Shown in pieces: positions 44,889-54,446 of a stretch of DNA of 64,000 nt. The notes below the pieces were generated by a model. The model ran no database searches and was not told where the DNA came from. It was given only the letters and a program-made list of their open reading frames with translations. Made by a program: the position numbers and the translations under genes. The DNA comes from JAWPMT01 sp965601475 (GTDB taxonomy: Bacteria > Bacteroidota > Bacteroidia > Cytophagales > Cyclobacteriaceae). Each line of letters starts with the position of its first letter. Position 1 is the first letter of the stretch. Location of the stretch: assembly GCA_965601475.1 (NCBI GenBank), contig OZ271832.1, forward strand, positions 5,766,001 through 5,830,000, read 5' to 3'.

Positions 44889-45474
44889 ATGGAATATTGG
44901 ATAGGGCCTCGTAGTATGCTGGAGCAAGCAGCTGAATCAAATAGTAACATGGTGAATAGGCAGCTGTGGCGGCGACACAACCAGTCTCCTTATTACTATC
45001 GGGATTAACGCAGCTTTGGCGCCTGGCTAGGGGATTAGGGGTGGGCTTTGTCCTTCGAAGCTTAGCGAAGAAGGGGATTAATAGTTTAGGACCGCAAAGG
45101 AATTGGCGGACGGCCAGTCTACGCGACCCGGTCATGGCATCTAACATCAATTAAAAACGCACTCACTATTTCGTTGCAGGAACGAGGGGGACGCCTAGTC
45201 CACTCTCTTGCCACCCGTAACGATGGGAGAAACCTTGTCCGAGGAATCACCATGCCACAGTGAGAGATGTAGGCCAGGAGGGAGGAGAGTGGTAAATGTG
45301 TGTGGTGCGTCTGCTGAAATTTACGGATAAAAATCAGGTTGTATTTCGATTTTTTAGAATTACTCAAAAGGGGTATTTAGTCATATACTGCTTTTGGGGT
45401 ATAAGCCAAAGCTTGTTGGAGATTTTCTTTGGTACCATAAAACAAATTTATCAATCTTCTAAAATTAAAACACA
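44889..45474. repeat. Gene-free region with dispersed repeat (about 44990-45303)
   Basis: No gene is supported. The segment 45000-45090 matches 41700-41781 and the segment 45139-45303 matches the first halves of 26381-26660 and 9336-9630. Between them is an extra block around 45091-45138 (with GGCGGACGGCCAGTC, also seen near 57017) that the 41690 copy lacks, so the unit is modular. The last 150 bp are AT-rich and presumably hold the promoter of the toxin locus. Confidence 0.6.
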
Positions 45475-46044
45475 ATGGGAGCAGGAGCGAACGTACATGC
45501 TGGCATTTATTTGCCAACACCATTACAAAATGAAGTTACAGTCGATTTTACCACACACGATGATGCTTGTATGAACAACAGTGGTAATGCAGCATCTATG
45601 ACCATTGCCAAGGGTACTACAGGTGTTCAATGCACAAGTGTAGGTTATGTTGAAGCCAAAGTAAGTGGTTGTAAATGCCTATCAGCGGCATCTCTATGGA
45701 CTTTGGGTTATAACATCGAAAACACACCCTATTCAGGATCGGTCCAATCGCAATGGTATACCCCACCAGAATTTAACTCAATTCAGCTAAATAATCCGGG
45801 GAGTACTACAGTAAATACCATATGTGCCAAGGGCAATGACACTTATCAAAAATGGCACGGAACAGGAACGTTGTATATTATATTTAGCCCTATAACTACA
45901 GCAGCCATTCAACATTTGCCGTTGATGTGGTATGTGACACCTGAGGAGAAACATCATCATATTGAAGAGCTTTTCGGGCCATTGGTAGACGAACATTTGT
46001 TCGAAGCATCAAAACCAACCTGTTTTAAAAAAGATGAAGAGTAG
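45475..46044 (+). CDS. Protein of unknown function preceding the RHS gene
   Basis: 189 residues, unrecognised. It has no signal peptide or membrane helix. It contains five or six cysteines (Cys32, Cys53, two in GCKCLS, ICAKG) and beta-type segments such as LYIIFSPITTAAIQHLPLMW. The tail HHHIEELFGPLVDEHLFEAS is acidic. It precedes the RHS gene by 90 bp with the same orientation, so it may be a chaperone, adaptor or delivery partner of the toxin, by analogy with other RHS loci; no sequence feature proves this. Confidence 0.6.
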   Translation: MGAGANVHAGIYLPTPLQNEVTVDFTTHDDACMNNSGNAASMTIAKGTTGVQCTSVGYVEAKVSGCKCLSAASLWTLGYNIENTPYSGSVQSQWYTPPEFNSIQLNNPGSTTVNTICAKGNDTYQKWHGTGTLYIIFSPITTAAIQHLPLMWYVTPEEKHHHIEELFGPLVDEHLFEASKPTCFKKDEE

Positions 46045-46082
46045 CCATTGATGCAACACTCAGAATTGTCAAACTAAACTAT

Positions 46083-46111
46083 GGCGCCAGGTGTCCTTTA
46101 CTCCTGGCGCC
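46083..46111. terminator. Intercistronic hairpin without T-tract
   Basis: GGCGCCAGG (46083-46091) pairs perfectly with CCTGGCGCC (46103-46111) around an 11-nt loop, between the 189-aa gene and the RHS gene. No T-run follows, so it is more likely an attenuating or RNA-stabilising hairpin that sets the ratio of the two products than a full terminator. Confidence 0.5.
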
Positions 46112-46134
46112 CCACTAATTAAAATCTTAAAAGC

Positions 46135-49100
46135 ATGTCTTCAGAATACAAAGGTTCACAAGCATTTAATCAGATGTTTTTAGTGGACGAGTACATCAAC
46201 AAGAATTCAGGTTCCCTTATACTATCAAAACCTATTGTAAATCTTAAAGGAATCAATCAGCACATAGGATTAAAAATTTCTTTAGCCTATTCGGCCGCAC
46301 CCAGTGGAAGTGGAGTCCTGGGTTTACCCAAAAACTGGGGCTGGAGTATTTCCTATGTAATGCCTGGCACCAATGGGACCGTTACAAGTCAGGGTAAAAC
46401 CAGTGTCATAGACTTAACCTGGGCAGACAGTAATGGATATCAATCAGGTATTAGATACCTAAACAATAATGGTGTGAAGTTTGAACCGATTGTACCTCCG
46501 CAACTTGTACCTGGAAGGTCAACAGCCACTTATTCTTTTAAGTATAAATATGCTGATGGTTCAGTTGATTACTTCGATTCTACCGGTAAACTTTTACAAC
46601 ATGCTGATATCTATGGCAATGCTATAAACTATTACTATACTCCTGAAATTGGAACTGTTTCTACTTGTCTTCTTGATAGAATAGTAGACAGCTTTGGCCA
46701 AACCACTCAATTTTCATATGATCCAAACACTATATACGTTACCACCCCTGACGGAAGTAAAACAACAATTTTGTACTCGGCCTCCGGAATCTCCCAAATC
46801 GAAGACCCATTGGGAAACAAAACGCTGATGCAGTATACTTCCGAAAGTGGTGATTCTGTAATCAATCAGATCAATTATCCCACAGGATTGCAGACCAACA
46901 TTATTTACACAGCAATTGGTTACTACGATACGCAAGGAGGTACCAAAACTTTTCCCGCGGTCTCTCAACTGACCCATCTAGATGAAACCGGGGCATTTAT
47001 GAGTCAAACGCAATATGCTTATGGTGTTGAAACTGCCGGAAATACCTACACTGGGTACAATGCTGGTTACAGAATAGGAGGGAATAGTGATGGTCTTATG
47101 GAAAGTAACAACACTACCTATCGCTATGATGTAAGAATTCTTAAACTGGATGCAAGTGGCAATATTCTTTCAGGCTCTTTGGTCTATTACAATTATTTGC
47201 ATGTTCCGATCCTTACACAAGACTTTTTGGTAGACGGAACAAACACCTTAAAAAAGGCCTACCAAACCGAGTATACCTATTTAGTAGAACCAAACATTCA
47301 TGCACGGCAAGTCAATTTTAACCGTCCCATAGCAACTGTTTATTCGGTGTGGAATGGTACGGATTATGTCCCTATGAAAAAGTCCACGACGAGCTACGAC
47401 AACTTTGGACAACCACTGAGTAGCGAAGAATTTCTCTACGACTCAAGCACTCAGGGATTCGTATCTCAAATGAGTGAAGTGCATACGTACGTTTCGGCTT
47501 CCTGGGGTGGCGAGATGCCCTTAGCGTCTACTTACATTGATCATATCGACAATTTCGAAAAGAAAATTGATTACACCTTAACAAGCGATCAAAAATCTGT
47601 GGCAGGTGCCGCACTGAGTTATCGAAATGGTTCCACAGGCATTTGGGCAGCATGGAAAACCAAGACCTACACTTATGATTCAAATGGTCGGCTAACTGAA
47701 ATTACCCTGGCCTGGTCATCAGGTGTTCACCCACCTTCGAACAGCATTGCGAATACTAGTGAACAATACGCTTATGCCTTTGATGATGCCTCACATGAGT
47801 TGACAGTGTCAATGACAGACCCAAATGGCAATACAACTACCCACGTTTATGATGTAAGCAAATCCGGTGGGCCAGAATGCAAGCTAACCAGCCCTGGCGG
47901 AAGTATTACAACTTACGAGTATGATGCATTGGGCAGAAGGACAAAACACACCGACCCTAACGGAAATGTAACTCAAAATACGTTTCTGATTTACGCTACG
48001 GGAGGCAAGAACTCAGTAACTACTTTGCGCGCTGATGGCTACCTAAATGAAGCCATAATGAATGCGCAAGGCAAAACGATAAAGGTATCTGACAATGGTG
48101 ACCCTACAGCTTCTACATCAACAGCGGTCAATCGAGTTTTAAGGCAAATGACCTATAATGCCATTGGACTGTTGAAGATCAAAACAGATTCTTTGGGATT
48201 GATCAACACCTATTCTTACGATGCCTTGGGACGTGTTATTGAGCACATAGATCCAAAAGAAAACAAGACTACTACAGAGCATAATGATGCGGCTTTGACT
48301 ACGACCATTAAAGTCAATTCTGTTCTTCATCAAAATACCGTCAAAGACGGCGTAGGCAGAACCATTCAGGTAGATGTTTATCCTGATACGTCGGCTCCTG
48401 GAGCTACATATTATCATCAAACCCTCATTTCATACAATGGTCTGGGCAAGAAAACAGGAACTAGCTTAAACCAAATGAAGATAAGTGATGATAGCCTGAT
48501 AAAAGAGTTGAGCGAACACAGTTTTACCTATGATCCGGATTTTAAAGTTACGCAAGAGACCTTCAAAGGATACCTGGGAACCAATCAGGTCAATACCACG
48601 CGCGACATGGTATACGAACTTCAAAATCATGAAATTTCCTACAGTAAATCCATAGAGTATGTTGGGGGAGATACTTATAGTCATAATGGAGGCATAAACA
48701 AATACAATGCTGCTGGTCAGTTGGTTAGCTATCAAAATCAACTTGGAGATACCGAGTCGTATGCATACAATTCGGATGGCAGAAGGTCGAAATTGACTCG
48801 TTTTGGTGGCGCTTCCTTTCAGTATGAATATGACGCCAATGGCAATATGACCAAAATGACCTGGGCTGATGGTAATAGGCTATATTCCTATAATTCAGAT
48901 AATAAGCTTTTAAGCGTTACTGAGGGAAGTAATACAATGAGTTACGAGTACTATCTCGATGGTAGCCTAAAGCAGGTAAGCTTTCCATCTGGAGAAACAC
49001 AATCTTATCAACTTGATGAATACAGTAGGATTGTTGGGCAAACCGATGCGTCCGGACAAACCTTGACGAATGTTTACAACTCATATAGTCAATTGTCTAG

Positions 49101-51192
49101 TAGAGCTTATAAGGGCGATACGATCGACTTTAATTTCGGAGTTGTAAATGGACTTAAAAATTCGCTGACCGGCATGCAAATGTCAGGCTCTGAGTCGTAT
49201 TCCAGGAGCCTGTCTTTCGATGGATTCAATCAACTGACTAGTCGGACGGTAAAGAATTCAAATCAGGATGTTATCTTGTCCGAAGCTCTGGATCGTGATG
49301 CACTGGGACGAATAACAAGTCTAAGCCTGCAATCGGCAACCCAAAGCGACAATGCGGCATTGAACTTAACCAAAACTTTCAGATACGACGGATTAAATCA
49401 GCTTTCTTCCGAAGATGTAACTTATGCAAATTCCGATCCTTCTGATTCATATTCATTTGTCTATGATGGTAATAGCAATGTACTCAGCTCTGTAGAGAAT
49501 GGGACCACCAAGACATTTACATACAATGATCTTGATCAATTGTCTTTATCTGGAATAACTTACGACAAGGATGGTCGATTGATTACGGATGCTCAAGGTA
49601 ATACGTATGCCTATGATGAATTTGACCATCTGATATCAGTTACTCCAGCTGGAGCTAAAACTTTGAACAGCTTTGGCTATCATCCTAATGGTGCTCTGGC
49701 AGAATCTCAAAATTCCGATCGCCCGTTAAACTTCTTTTACGATTCTGCATTTTTAAATGCCATTTCAGAAACGACAAGTTCATCAGAAGGTAATGAGGTC
49801 TCATCACCTATAACCAATTGGACGACTTTCTTGAGCAGTTCGCTTCAACGAGAATCGGCTTATACTTCGGGTCAATCTTCTTACTATCATACAACAAATC
49901 GCTCAACCGCTTTATTGGCAGACGGCTCCAAGGAGATCTCAATTAAGTATTCGCCATATGGTGTTGCTACAGAATCGGATTCCATTCCTGCTTCAAAGAA
50001 TTTTACTTGGAATCAGGAATACCAGGATCCATTGACCAATTTGGTGTATCTCAGAGCTCGTTTTTACGATCCAAACCAAATGCACTTCCTTACTATGGAC
50101 AGTGCAAATAGGGATAACCTCTACAGTTATTGTGAGGCAGATCCTATTAACGCATATGACCCAACTGGGCATTCAGCAGTTGTAGATGTAGGTGCAGCAT
50201 TGGCCATATCGGCGGTTGTTGGGATTGTTGCGACGGTGGCTACTGGTGGAGCTGCTGGAGCCATTGCTGCGGATGTCTTTGGAGCAGAATGTGTGGCGGC
50301 CAGCATTTCCGTTGGTGTCATTGCTGGAGCTGCAGGATCAGTAGCTGGAGACGCAACATTTGCAGGTTTGAGAGGTGAAAAATTTACAGCCGGAAGAGCC
50401 ATGATTGACCTTGCATCTGGTGGAGCTGCTGGAGCGGTAGGAGCAGGTGTAGGAAGTGCCGTTGGTAAGGCCACAATGAGAGCGGCCTTTTCCAGAGGGC
50501 TTTCGCAAGCTGCAATAACCCGTATTGGCTCAGTTTCCTCAGGACTCTCAGGAGGAGCCGCTGGTTCTTTAGCAGCTGCTGGTGTTATATCGGGAGCATA
50601 TCATCAACCCTTCTTCAGTGAGAGTACAGCCATCAGTTTTGCTGTTGGAGCAGCTGCAGGTGCCGGAGGAGGACTTTTAGGCTCAATGGCGTATCATGGA
50701 TTTGGACCGAAAAGAACAATCCCTCTTCCCGTGGAAGAGGACGAGTTTGGTTCAATAAATTGGGAAGTTAATCTTAAACGTGACTCAGGTGGAAGTGATA
50801 GACGATGGCTCCATTTCGTGAAAAAAAGTGAGCATGCCGAGGATATCAGTGACTCTGGATATGCCGCTATGCGTTTAAATACAAGTGGGTCAGAACATTA
50901 TGATACCATCGATATTCATGGCTTTAAGCGCGGGTATCTAATAAACACAGATTATAATGGGCAGGAAGCCTATCGGCCAATTTCTCGGAAGAATTTCAAT
51001 AAGTATTTAGGGCAGCGTCCTGGATTATACGGAGGTAAATCAAGTGTGGACCCTGTAAAGTTACTCTCTTGTTATGGAGCTTATTCCAATGCACAGGCTT
51101 TAGCAAATGAAATTCAAAGACCGATATTTGCTGGTTATCCATCTATGGGTATTTCTGATGTTGTGGATTGGAAAACCTTTAATCCTAAGTAG
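46135..51192 (+). CDS. RHS/YD-repeat polymorphic toxin with His/Cys C-terminal domain
   Basis: 1685 residues without a signal peptide. From about 150 to 1300 there are many YD repeats (YDALGRRTKH, YDALGRVIEH, YEYDANGNMTKM), which fold into a shell. The RHS core ends with YLRARFYDPNQMHFLTMDSA and DPINAYDPTGH near residue 1342, the point where toxin domains are exchanged. The following 190 residues are Ala/Gly-rich and hydrophobic (a likely translocation segment). The last 150 have DTIDIHGFKRG (His1595) and VKLLSCYGAYSNAQALANEI (Cys1646), an order seen in caspase- or C80-type Cys peptidases and in RHS tips with an LLSC-x-G-AQ-LAN pattern. A candidate immunity gene follows. Confidence 0.85.
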   Translation: MSSEYKGSQAFNQMFLVDEYINKNSGSLILSKPIVNLKGINQHIGLKISLAYSAAPSGSGVLGLPKNWGWSISYVMPGTNGTVTSQGKTSVIDLTWADSNGYQSGIRYLNNNGVKFEPIVPPQLVPGRSTATYSFKYKYADGSVDYFDSTGKLLQHADIYGNAINYYYTPEIGTVSTCLLDRIVDSFGQTTQFSYDPNTIYVTTPDGSKTTILYSASGISQIEDPLGNKTLMQYTSESGDSVINQINYPTGLQTNIIYTAIGYYDTQGGTKTFPAVSQLTHLDETGAFMSQTQYAYGVETAGNTYTGYNAGYRIGGNSDGLMESNNTTYRYDVRILKLDASGNILSGSLVYYNYLHVPILTQDFLVDGTNTLKKAYQTEYTYLVEPNIHARQVNFNRPIATVYSVWNGTDYVPMKKSTTSYDNFGQPLSSEEFLYDSSTQGFVSQMSEVHTYVSASWGGEMPLASTYIDHIDNFEKKIDYTLTSDQKSVAGAALSYRNGSTGIWAAWKTKTYTYDSNGRLTEITLAWSSGVHPPSNSIANTSEQYAYAFDDASHELTVSMTDPNGNTTTHVYDVSKSGGPECKLTSPGGSITTYEYDALGRRTKHTDPNGNVTQNTFLIYATGGKNSVTTLRADGYLNEAIMNAQGKTIKVSDNGDPTASTSTAVNRVLRQMTYNAIGLLKIKTDSLGLINTYSYDALGRVIEHIDPKENKTTTEHNDAALTTTIKVNSVLHQNTVKDGVGRTIQVDVYPDTSAPGATYYHQTLISYNGLGKKTGTSLNQMKISDDSLIKELSEHSFTYDPDFKVTQETFKGYLGTNQVNTTRDMVYELQNHEISYSKSIEYVGGDTYSHNGGINKYNAAGQLVSYQNQLGDTESYAYNSDGRRSKLTRFGGASFQYEYDANGNMTKMTWADGNRLYSYNSDNKLLSVTEGSNTMSYEYYLDGSLKQVSFPSGETQSYQLDEYSRIVGQTDASGQTLTNVYNSYSQLSSRAYKGDTIDFNFGVVNGLKNSLTGMQMSGSESYSRSLSFDGFNQLTSRTVKNSNQDVILSEALDRDALGRITSLSLQSATQSDNAALNLTKTFRYDGLNQLSSEDVTYANSDPSDSYSFVYDGNSNVLSSVENGTTKTFTYNDLDQLSLSGITYDKDGRLITDAQGNTYAYDEFDHLISVTPAGAKTLNSFGYHPNGALAESQNSDRPLNFFYDSAFLNAISETTSSSEGNEVSSPITNWTTFLSSSLQRESAYTSGQSSYYHTTNRSTALLADGSKEISIKYSPYGVATESDSIPASKNFTWNQEYQDPLTNLVYLRARFYDPNQMHFLTMDSANRDNLYSYCEADPINAYDPTGHSAVVDVGAALAISAVVGIVATVATGGAAGAIAADVFGAECVAASISVGVIAGAAGSVAGDATFAGLRGEKFTAGRAMIDLASGGAAGAVGAGVGSAVGKATMRAAFSRGLSQAAITRIGSVSSGLSGGAAGSLAAAGVISGAYHQPFFSESTAISFAVGAAAGAGGGLLGSMAYHGFGPKRTIPLPVEEDEFGSINWEVNLKRDSGGSDRRWLHFVKKSEHAEDISDSGYAAMRLNTSGSEHYDTIDIHGFKRGYLINTDYNGQEAYRPISRKNFNKYLGQRPGLYGGKSSVDPVKLLSCYGAYSNAQALANEIQRPIFAGYPSMGISDVVDWKTFNPK

Positions 51193-51295
51193 AGAGTTTT
51201 GCCTGAAAAAAGCAAAAGCCCAGTCGCTTGCGCCAAAGCTACAGCGACGGAGCACGGCTTGAGCGTTACTGAGAAGAAACTTCAATCATTAAAGA

Positions 51296-51541
51296 ATGTT
51301 ACGATCAAAATTCAAACTCACAGATTATCGAATAAACTCTACTGGAGTTGACGGAGGACATTTCTATGTAATTTCAGAGGTGGAGTATCAATCAAGAACT
51401 AGGAAGCTAGTTGTATACTTTAAGGATAAGTCGGATGAGAGGAAACTCAATGACTTGGAAGAGATGATTGTAGAAGGAAATCTGACTGATGACGGTGACC
51501 AATACTCACTGAACCTACTTGATTCAATCCTAATAGATTAA
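51296..51541 (+). CDS. Candidate immunity protein for the RHS toxin
   Basis: 81-residue soluble protein, unrecognised, starting at ATG 51296, 103 bp after the RHS stop on the same strand. Strand-rich N-terminus (FKLTDYRINSTGVDGGHFYV, KLVVYFKD) and acidic tail (LEEMIVEGNLTDDGDQ). Its small size, position directly after the toxin tip and lack of family fit an immunity protein; no sequence motif proves it. A short repeat block separates the two genes. Confidence 0.5.
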   Translation: MLRSKFKLTDYRINSTGVDGGHFYVISEVEYQSRTRKLVVYFKDKSDERKLNDLEEMIVEGNLTDDGDQYSLNLLDSILID

Positions 51542-52164
51542 CGTGTAGCAAGGAGATTGCCACGCTACCAGTCAGCCACAGCTGAAAGGTTCCTCGCAAT
51601 GACGTGCTACTTGAGGGCTTGTGCTGTGAGCCAACCTAGCCGGTCGCAACAAGGCGTTGGCCAGCAAGTGTATCACAGGCAATCCCGATAGCTATTGGGA
51701 CTAACGACTGAGAAATGCGCAGCATTCGTCAAGCTCCTTTGGAAATAATCATAACGCTTGACAATCGCGTATTTGAAATCAAACTTGCCAATGGTACGGG
51801 TGACGAAAAATAAGAGGATATCCGCGGACAGCTAAAGCCTGAAAGCGGTCTCGGCTTGGCGAAGCTTCAGCGGAGCATGGTAGCAAAAAACTATCAATAG
51901 CCTGGGGCGCATAGCCGTTTGGTCAGGGCAAAGGTGCGCGATTGCGTAGCGGCTGTGATGCAGCTTAGCTGGGAAGCTTGGATTTGCTGTTGATAATTCA
52001 TCAATATGTATTTGCCTTAACATAAGATCGTACCGATATACAACTCAGCTTCGCTAGAGCGAACACGCAGTTATATATCTGATCTTGTGTGTAAATACTC
52101 GCTGCACTCGTATTACGGCAAATCACCAAGCTTGTTATATAATTTATATTATGTTAAGTACAAT
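51542..52164. repeat. Repeat-rich intergenic region
   Basis: No gene is supported. It holds a degenerate copy of the widespread GTCATTGCGAG / GAGATTGCCACGC repeat (51545-51610), a near-perfect palindrome TCCCGATAGCTATTGGGA at 51683-51700, a block with GGCGAAGCTTCAGCGGAGC near 51860 whose reverse complement recurs near 56946, and the hairpin at 52017-52095. Confidence 0.6.
52017..52095. repeat. Long imperfect inverted repeat with bulges
   Basis: TTAACATAAGATC at the left pairs with GATCTTGTGTGTAA at the right, and the inner arms GATATACAACT and AGTTATATATC pair again before a TTCGCT/AGCGAA tip at 52050-52063. The arms are about 35 nt each with unpaired bases spread along them. An outer pair CTTAACATAA (52016) and TTATGTTAAG (about 52148) encloses it. 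It is a structured element of unknown kind; attC-like recombination site, transposon remnant or RNA hairpin are options. No integrase is encoded nearby. Confidence 0.5.
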
Positions 52165-54348
52165 ATTTCTGAATCCACCCTACTACTGGATATGTCCAAA
52201 TCCAACATCGATCGTGACGAGCTCATCCTTGAATTTGACTCTCTCTTGCAACAACTGTAGTACGCCTAAAGCCTCATCTCAGGAACCATCGCTCTCAACG
52301 CACATGATGACGTAGCGCTTCGAGGCTTCGTCTGGAACAACATCCTTTTCAATAGCCGCCGCCGCAACCTCCGGCTCACTACATGAGCAATCGCTCCTGG
52401 GGGCATCCAGTCGATTCTGGAAGATATGGTCCATTACAAATGGAAATCCCCAAAGGCAGTGAAACCTGCCGGCGCATGCTTCCCGAGTGACTACTGACTT
52501 GTGCCTCCTCAACTGGAAGAAATTCAAAGACTTGCGGCAATAGCAGAAATCGACAGTCTTTCCACTTTCGTTGAAAATGTGCAAAATGCCATTGACTACC
52601 AGCGACAAATCATGTCCATTCTTAAGAAAAGGGAAGATTACGATGACTCAGAGAAGTTGTTCACGGCAATTCCGATTTTCGACGATCAGGTGAAACCCAC
52701 CATAAACTCCAGTTTATTGACGCTGGAAAACAATATCCAGGCTGTCAAAGCTTTCAACGATTCACTTGTGGCCGTGAAAAACGAAAATTTCCAGTCCATT
52801 CAGATATCCATCGGCGCGGTGATGTTCTTGACGGCGGTTATAAGCTTTTTGGTGATGCTATATTCCGTGGTATTCATCGTGCAACCTGTCAAGAAAGTAA
52901 AGGATATCATTGATGCCCTTGCATTGGGCAGACTGCCGGACATATCCCTCAGCGAATCCAGCGATGAAATTGGGAAAATGATCGGAGCGCTGAGCACCTT
53001 GCAAAACTCTTTCAAGGGTACCATAAATTTTGCCTCTGAAATTGAAAAAGGTAATCTGACAGTAGACTATCGGTTACTCAGCCAGGGAGATGAACTGGGC
53101 AAATCGTTGATTTTAATGAGGGACAAACTCAAAAATTTCATTTTGGAGATGGATGCCGCCGTTGAAGTCGCGCGGGATGAGGGAGACCTTTCTGTTCAGA
53201 TAAACACCGAAGACAAATCCGGAGCATGGAACGAACTCGCCACCTCAATCAACAGGCTATTTACTAGCCTTTCCGAACCCATCCTTCAATTGAATGACGT
53301 CGTCCAGGAACTCTCGAAAGGCAATCTTTCTGCAAGTTTTTGCCACGAATCCAAAGGGCAAATGAAAGTACTTACTGACAACCTAAACAAAGCCATTGAG
53401 CATATCCGGCAGCTGATGGAACGCATTCTGGAAAAGGCACTCATCATTGAAGAATATACGGATGAGATGAAAGTTACCGGAAGCGAAATGTCTATAAGTA
53501 TCAAAGAAATCGCCGGAGCCATAGGTCAGATGAGTCATGGCGCTCAGACCCAGGTGGGTAAGGTCGATGAGTCCTCAGTATTGGTGGAAAGAATCCTGGA
53601 GTCTTCCAACGATATGGGTACCAAATCAAGTTTGATCAATGATGCAGCAGCTAAAGGCGCCCTGGGCAGTGATGAAGGCTCCACGGTGCTGACGGAAGTA
53701 TTGGAAAGCATAAAGCAGATACGGGATTTAACGCAGCTTTCTACTCAGTCTATGGCAGTGCTCAATGAGCGCTCGACCGAGATCAACCGCGTGCTAAGCT
53801 TCATCGGTGAGATTGCCGCTCAAACCAACCTTCTGGCACTCAATGCTGCAATTGAGGCCGCCCAGGCTGGAGAAGCTGGAAGAGGATTCTCGGTGGTAGC
53901 AGAAGAGATCAGAAAACTAGCTGAGGATGCCAGGAATTCAACCAAAGAGATTGAAAAGCTTGTTTCGGATGTTCAAAACGACACAAAGGAAGCCTCTCAA
54001 GCCATCAGCAAAATGGAAAAAAGCGTGCAACTAACTGTTGAGTCGTCCACTACTGCTAGTGACAAATTCAAGGAGATTGCAAACAACTCGGCCCATACGT
54101 TGGACCATTCGGAGGAAATCCTACAGGCGACCCAAACCCAAACGGAGAAGATCACGGAGGTCGTTTCAATTATTGAATCCGTGGTAGTCATCGCGCAACA
54201 GACCGCAACTGGGTCAGACGAGGTAGCGAGCTCTTCCAGCGAACTTTCATCCGGGATGTCGAGCTTCCTGGATAGGTTTCACCGGCTGAATGAAATTTCC
54301 ACTGAGCTGAAAGATGGCATTAATCAGTTCCAGTTGGCCGCCTCGTAA
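52165..54348 (+). pseudogene. Methyl-accepting chemotaxis protein, 5' part decayed
   Basis: A single frame runs from 52165 to 54348 but has stops at 52258 (TAG), 52267 (TAA), 52384 (TGA) and 52495 (TGA). Between them the translation remains protein-like (ISESTLLLDMSKSNIDRDEL, SGTIALNAHDDVALRGFVWN, SILEDMVHYKWK), so it looks like a sensor domain that has acquired nonsense changes. The open 3' part (from GTG 52501, 615 codons) has a membrane helix (about 102-127), HAMP-like segments (PVKKVKDIIDALALG) and the MCP tip AAQTNLLALNAAIEAAQAGE with VAEEIRKLAEDARN. The first membrane helix is missing. No other chemotaxis gene is nearby. Confidence 0.7.
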
Positions 54349-54446
54349 TCAGATAAGAATGGCGGTCCGTTTAAAGTAAGCAGGCCAACTCCCCCGCTGG
54401 TGTATTTTATGCCTGCTGGCTCCTAACATTCACTAACTTTAAGATC

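Noticed and set aside
50127..50474. Minus-strand Ala/Pro-rich open frame
   Set aside because: Shadow of the Ala/Gly-rich part of the RHS gene.
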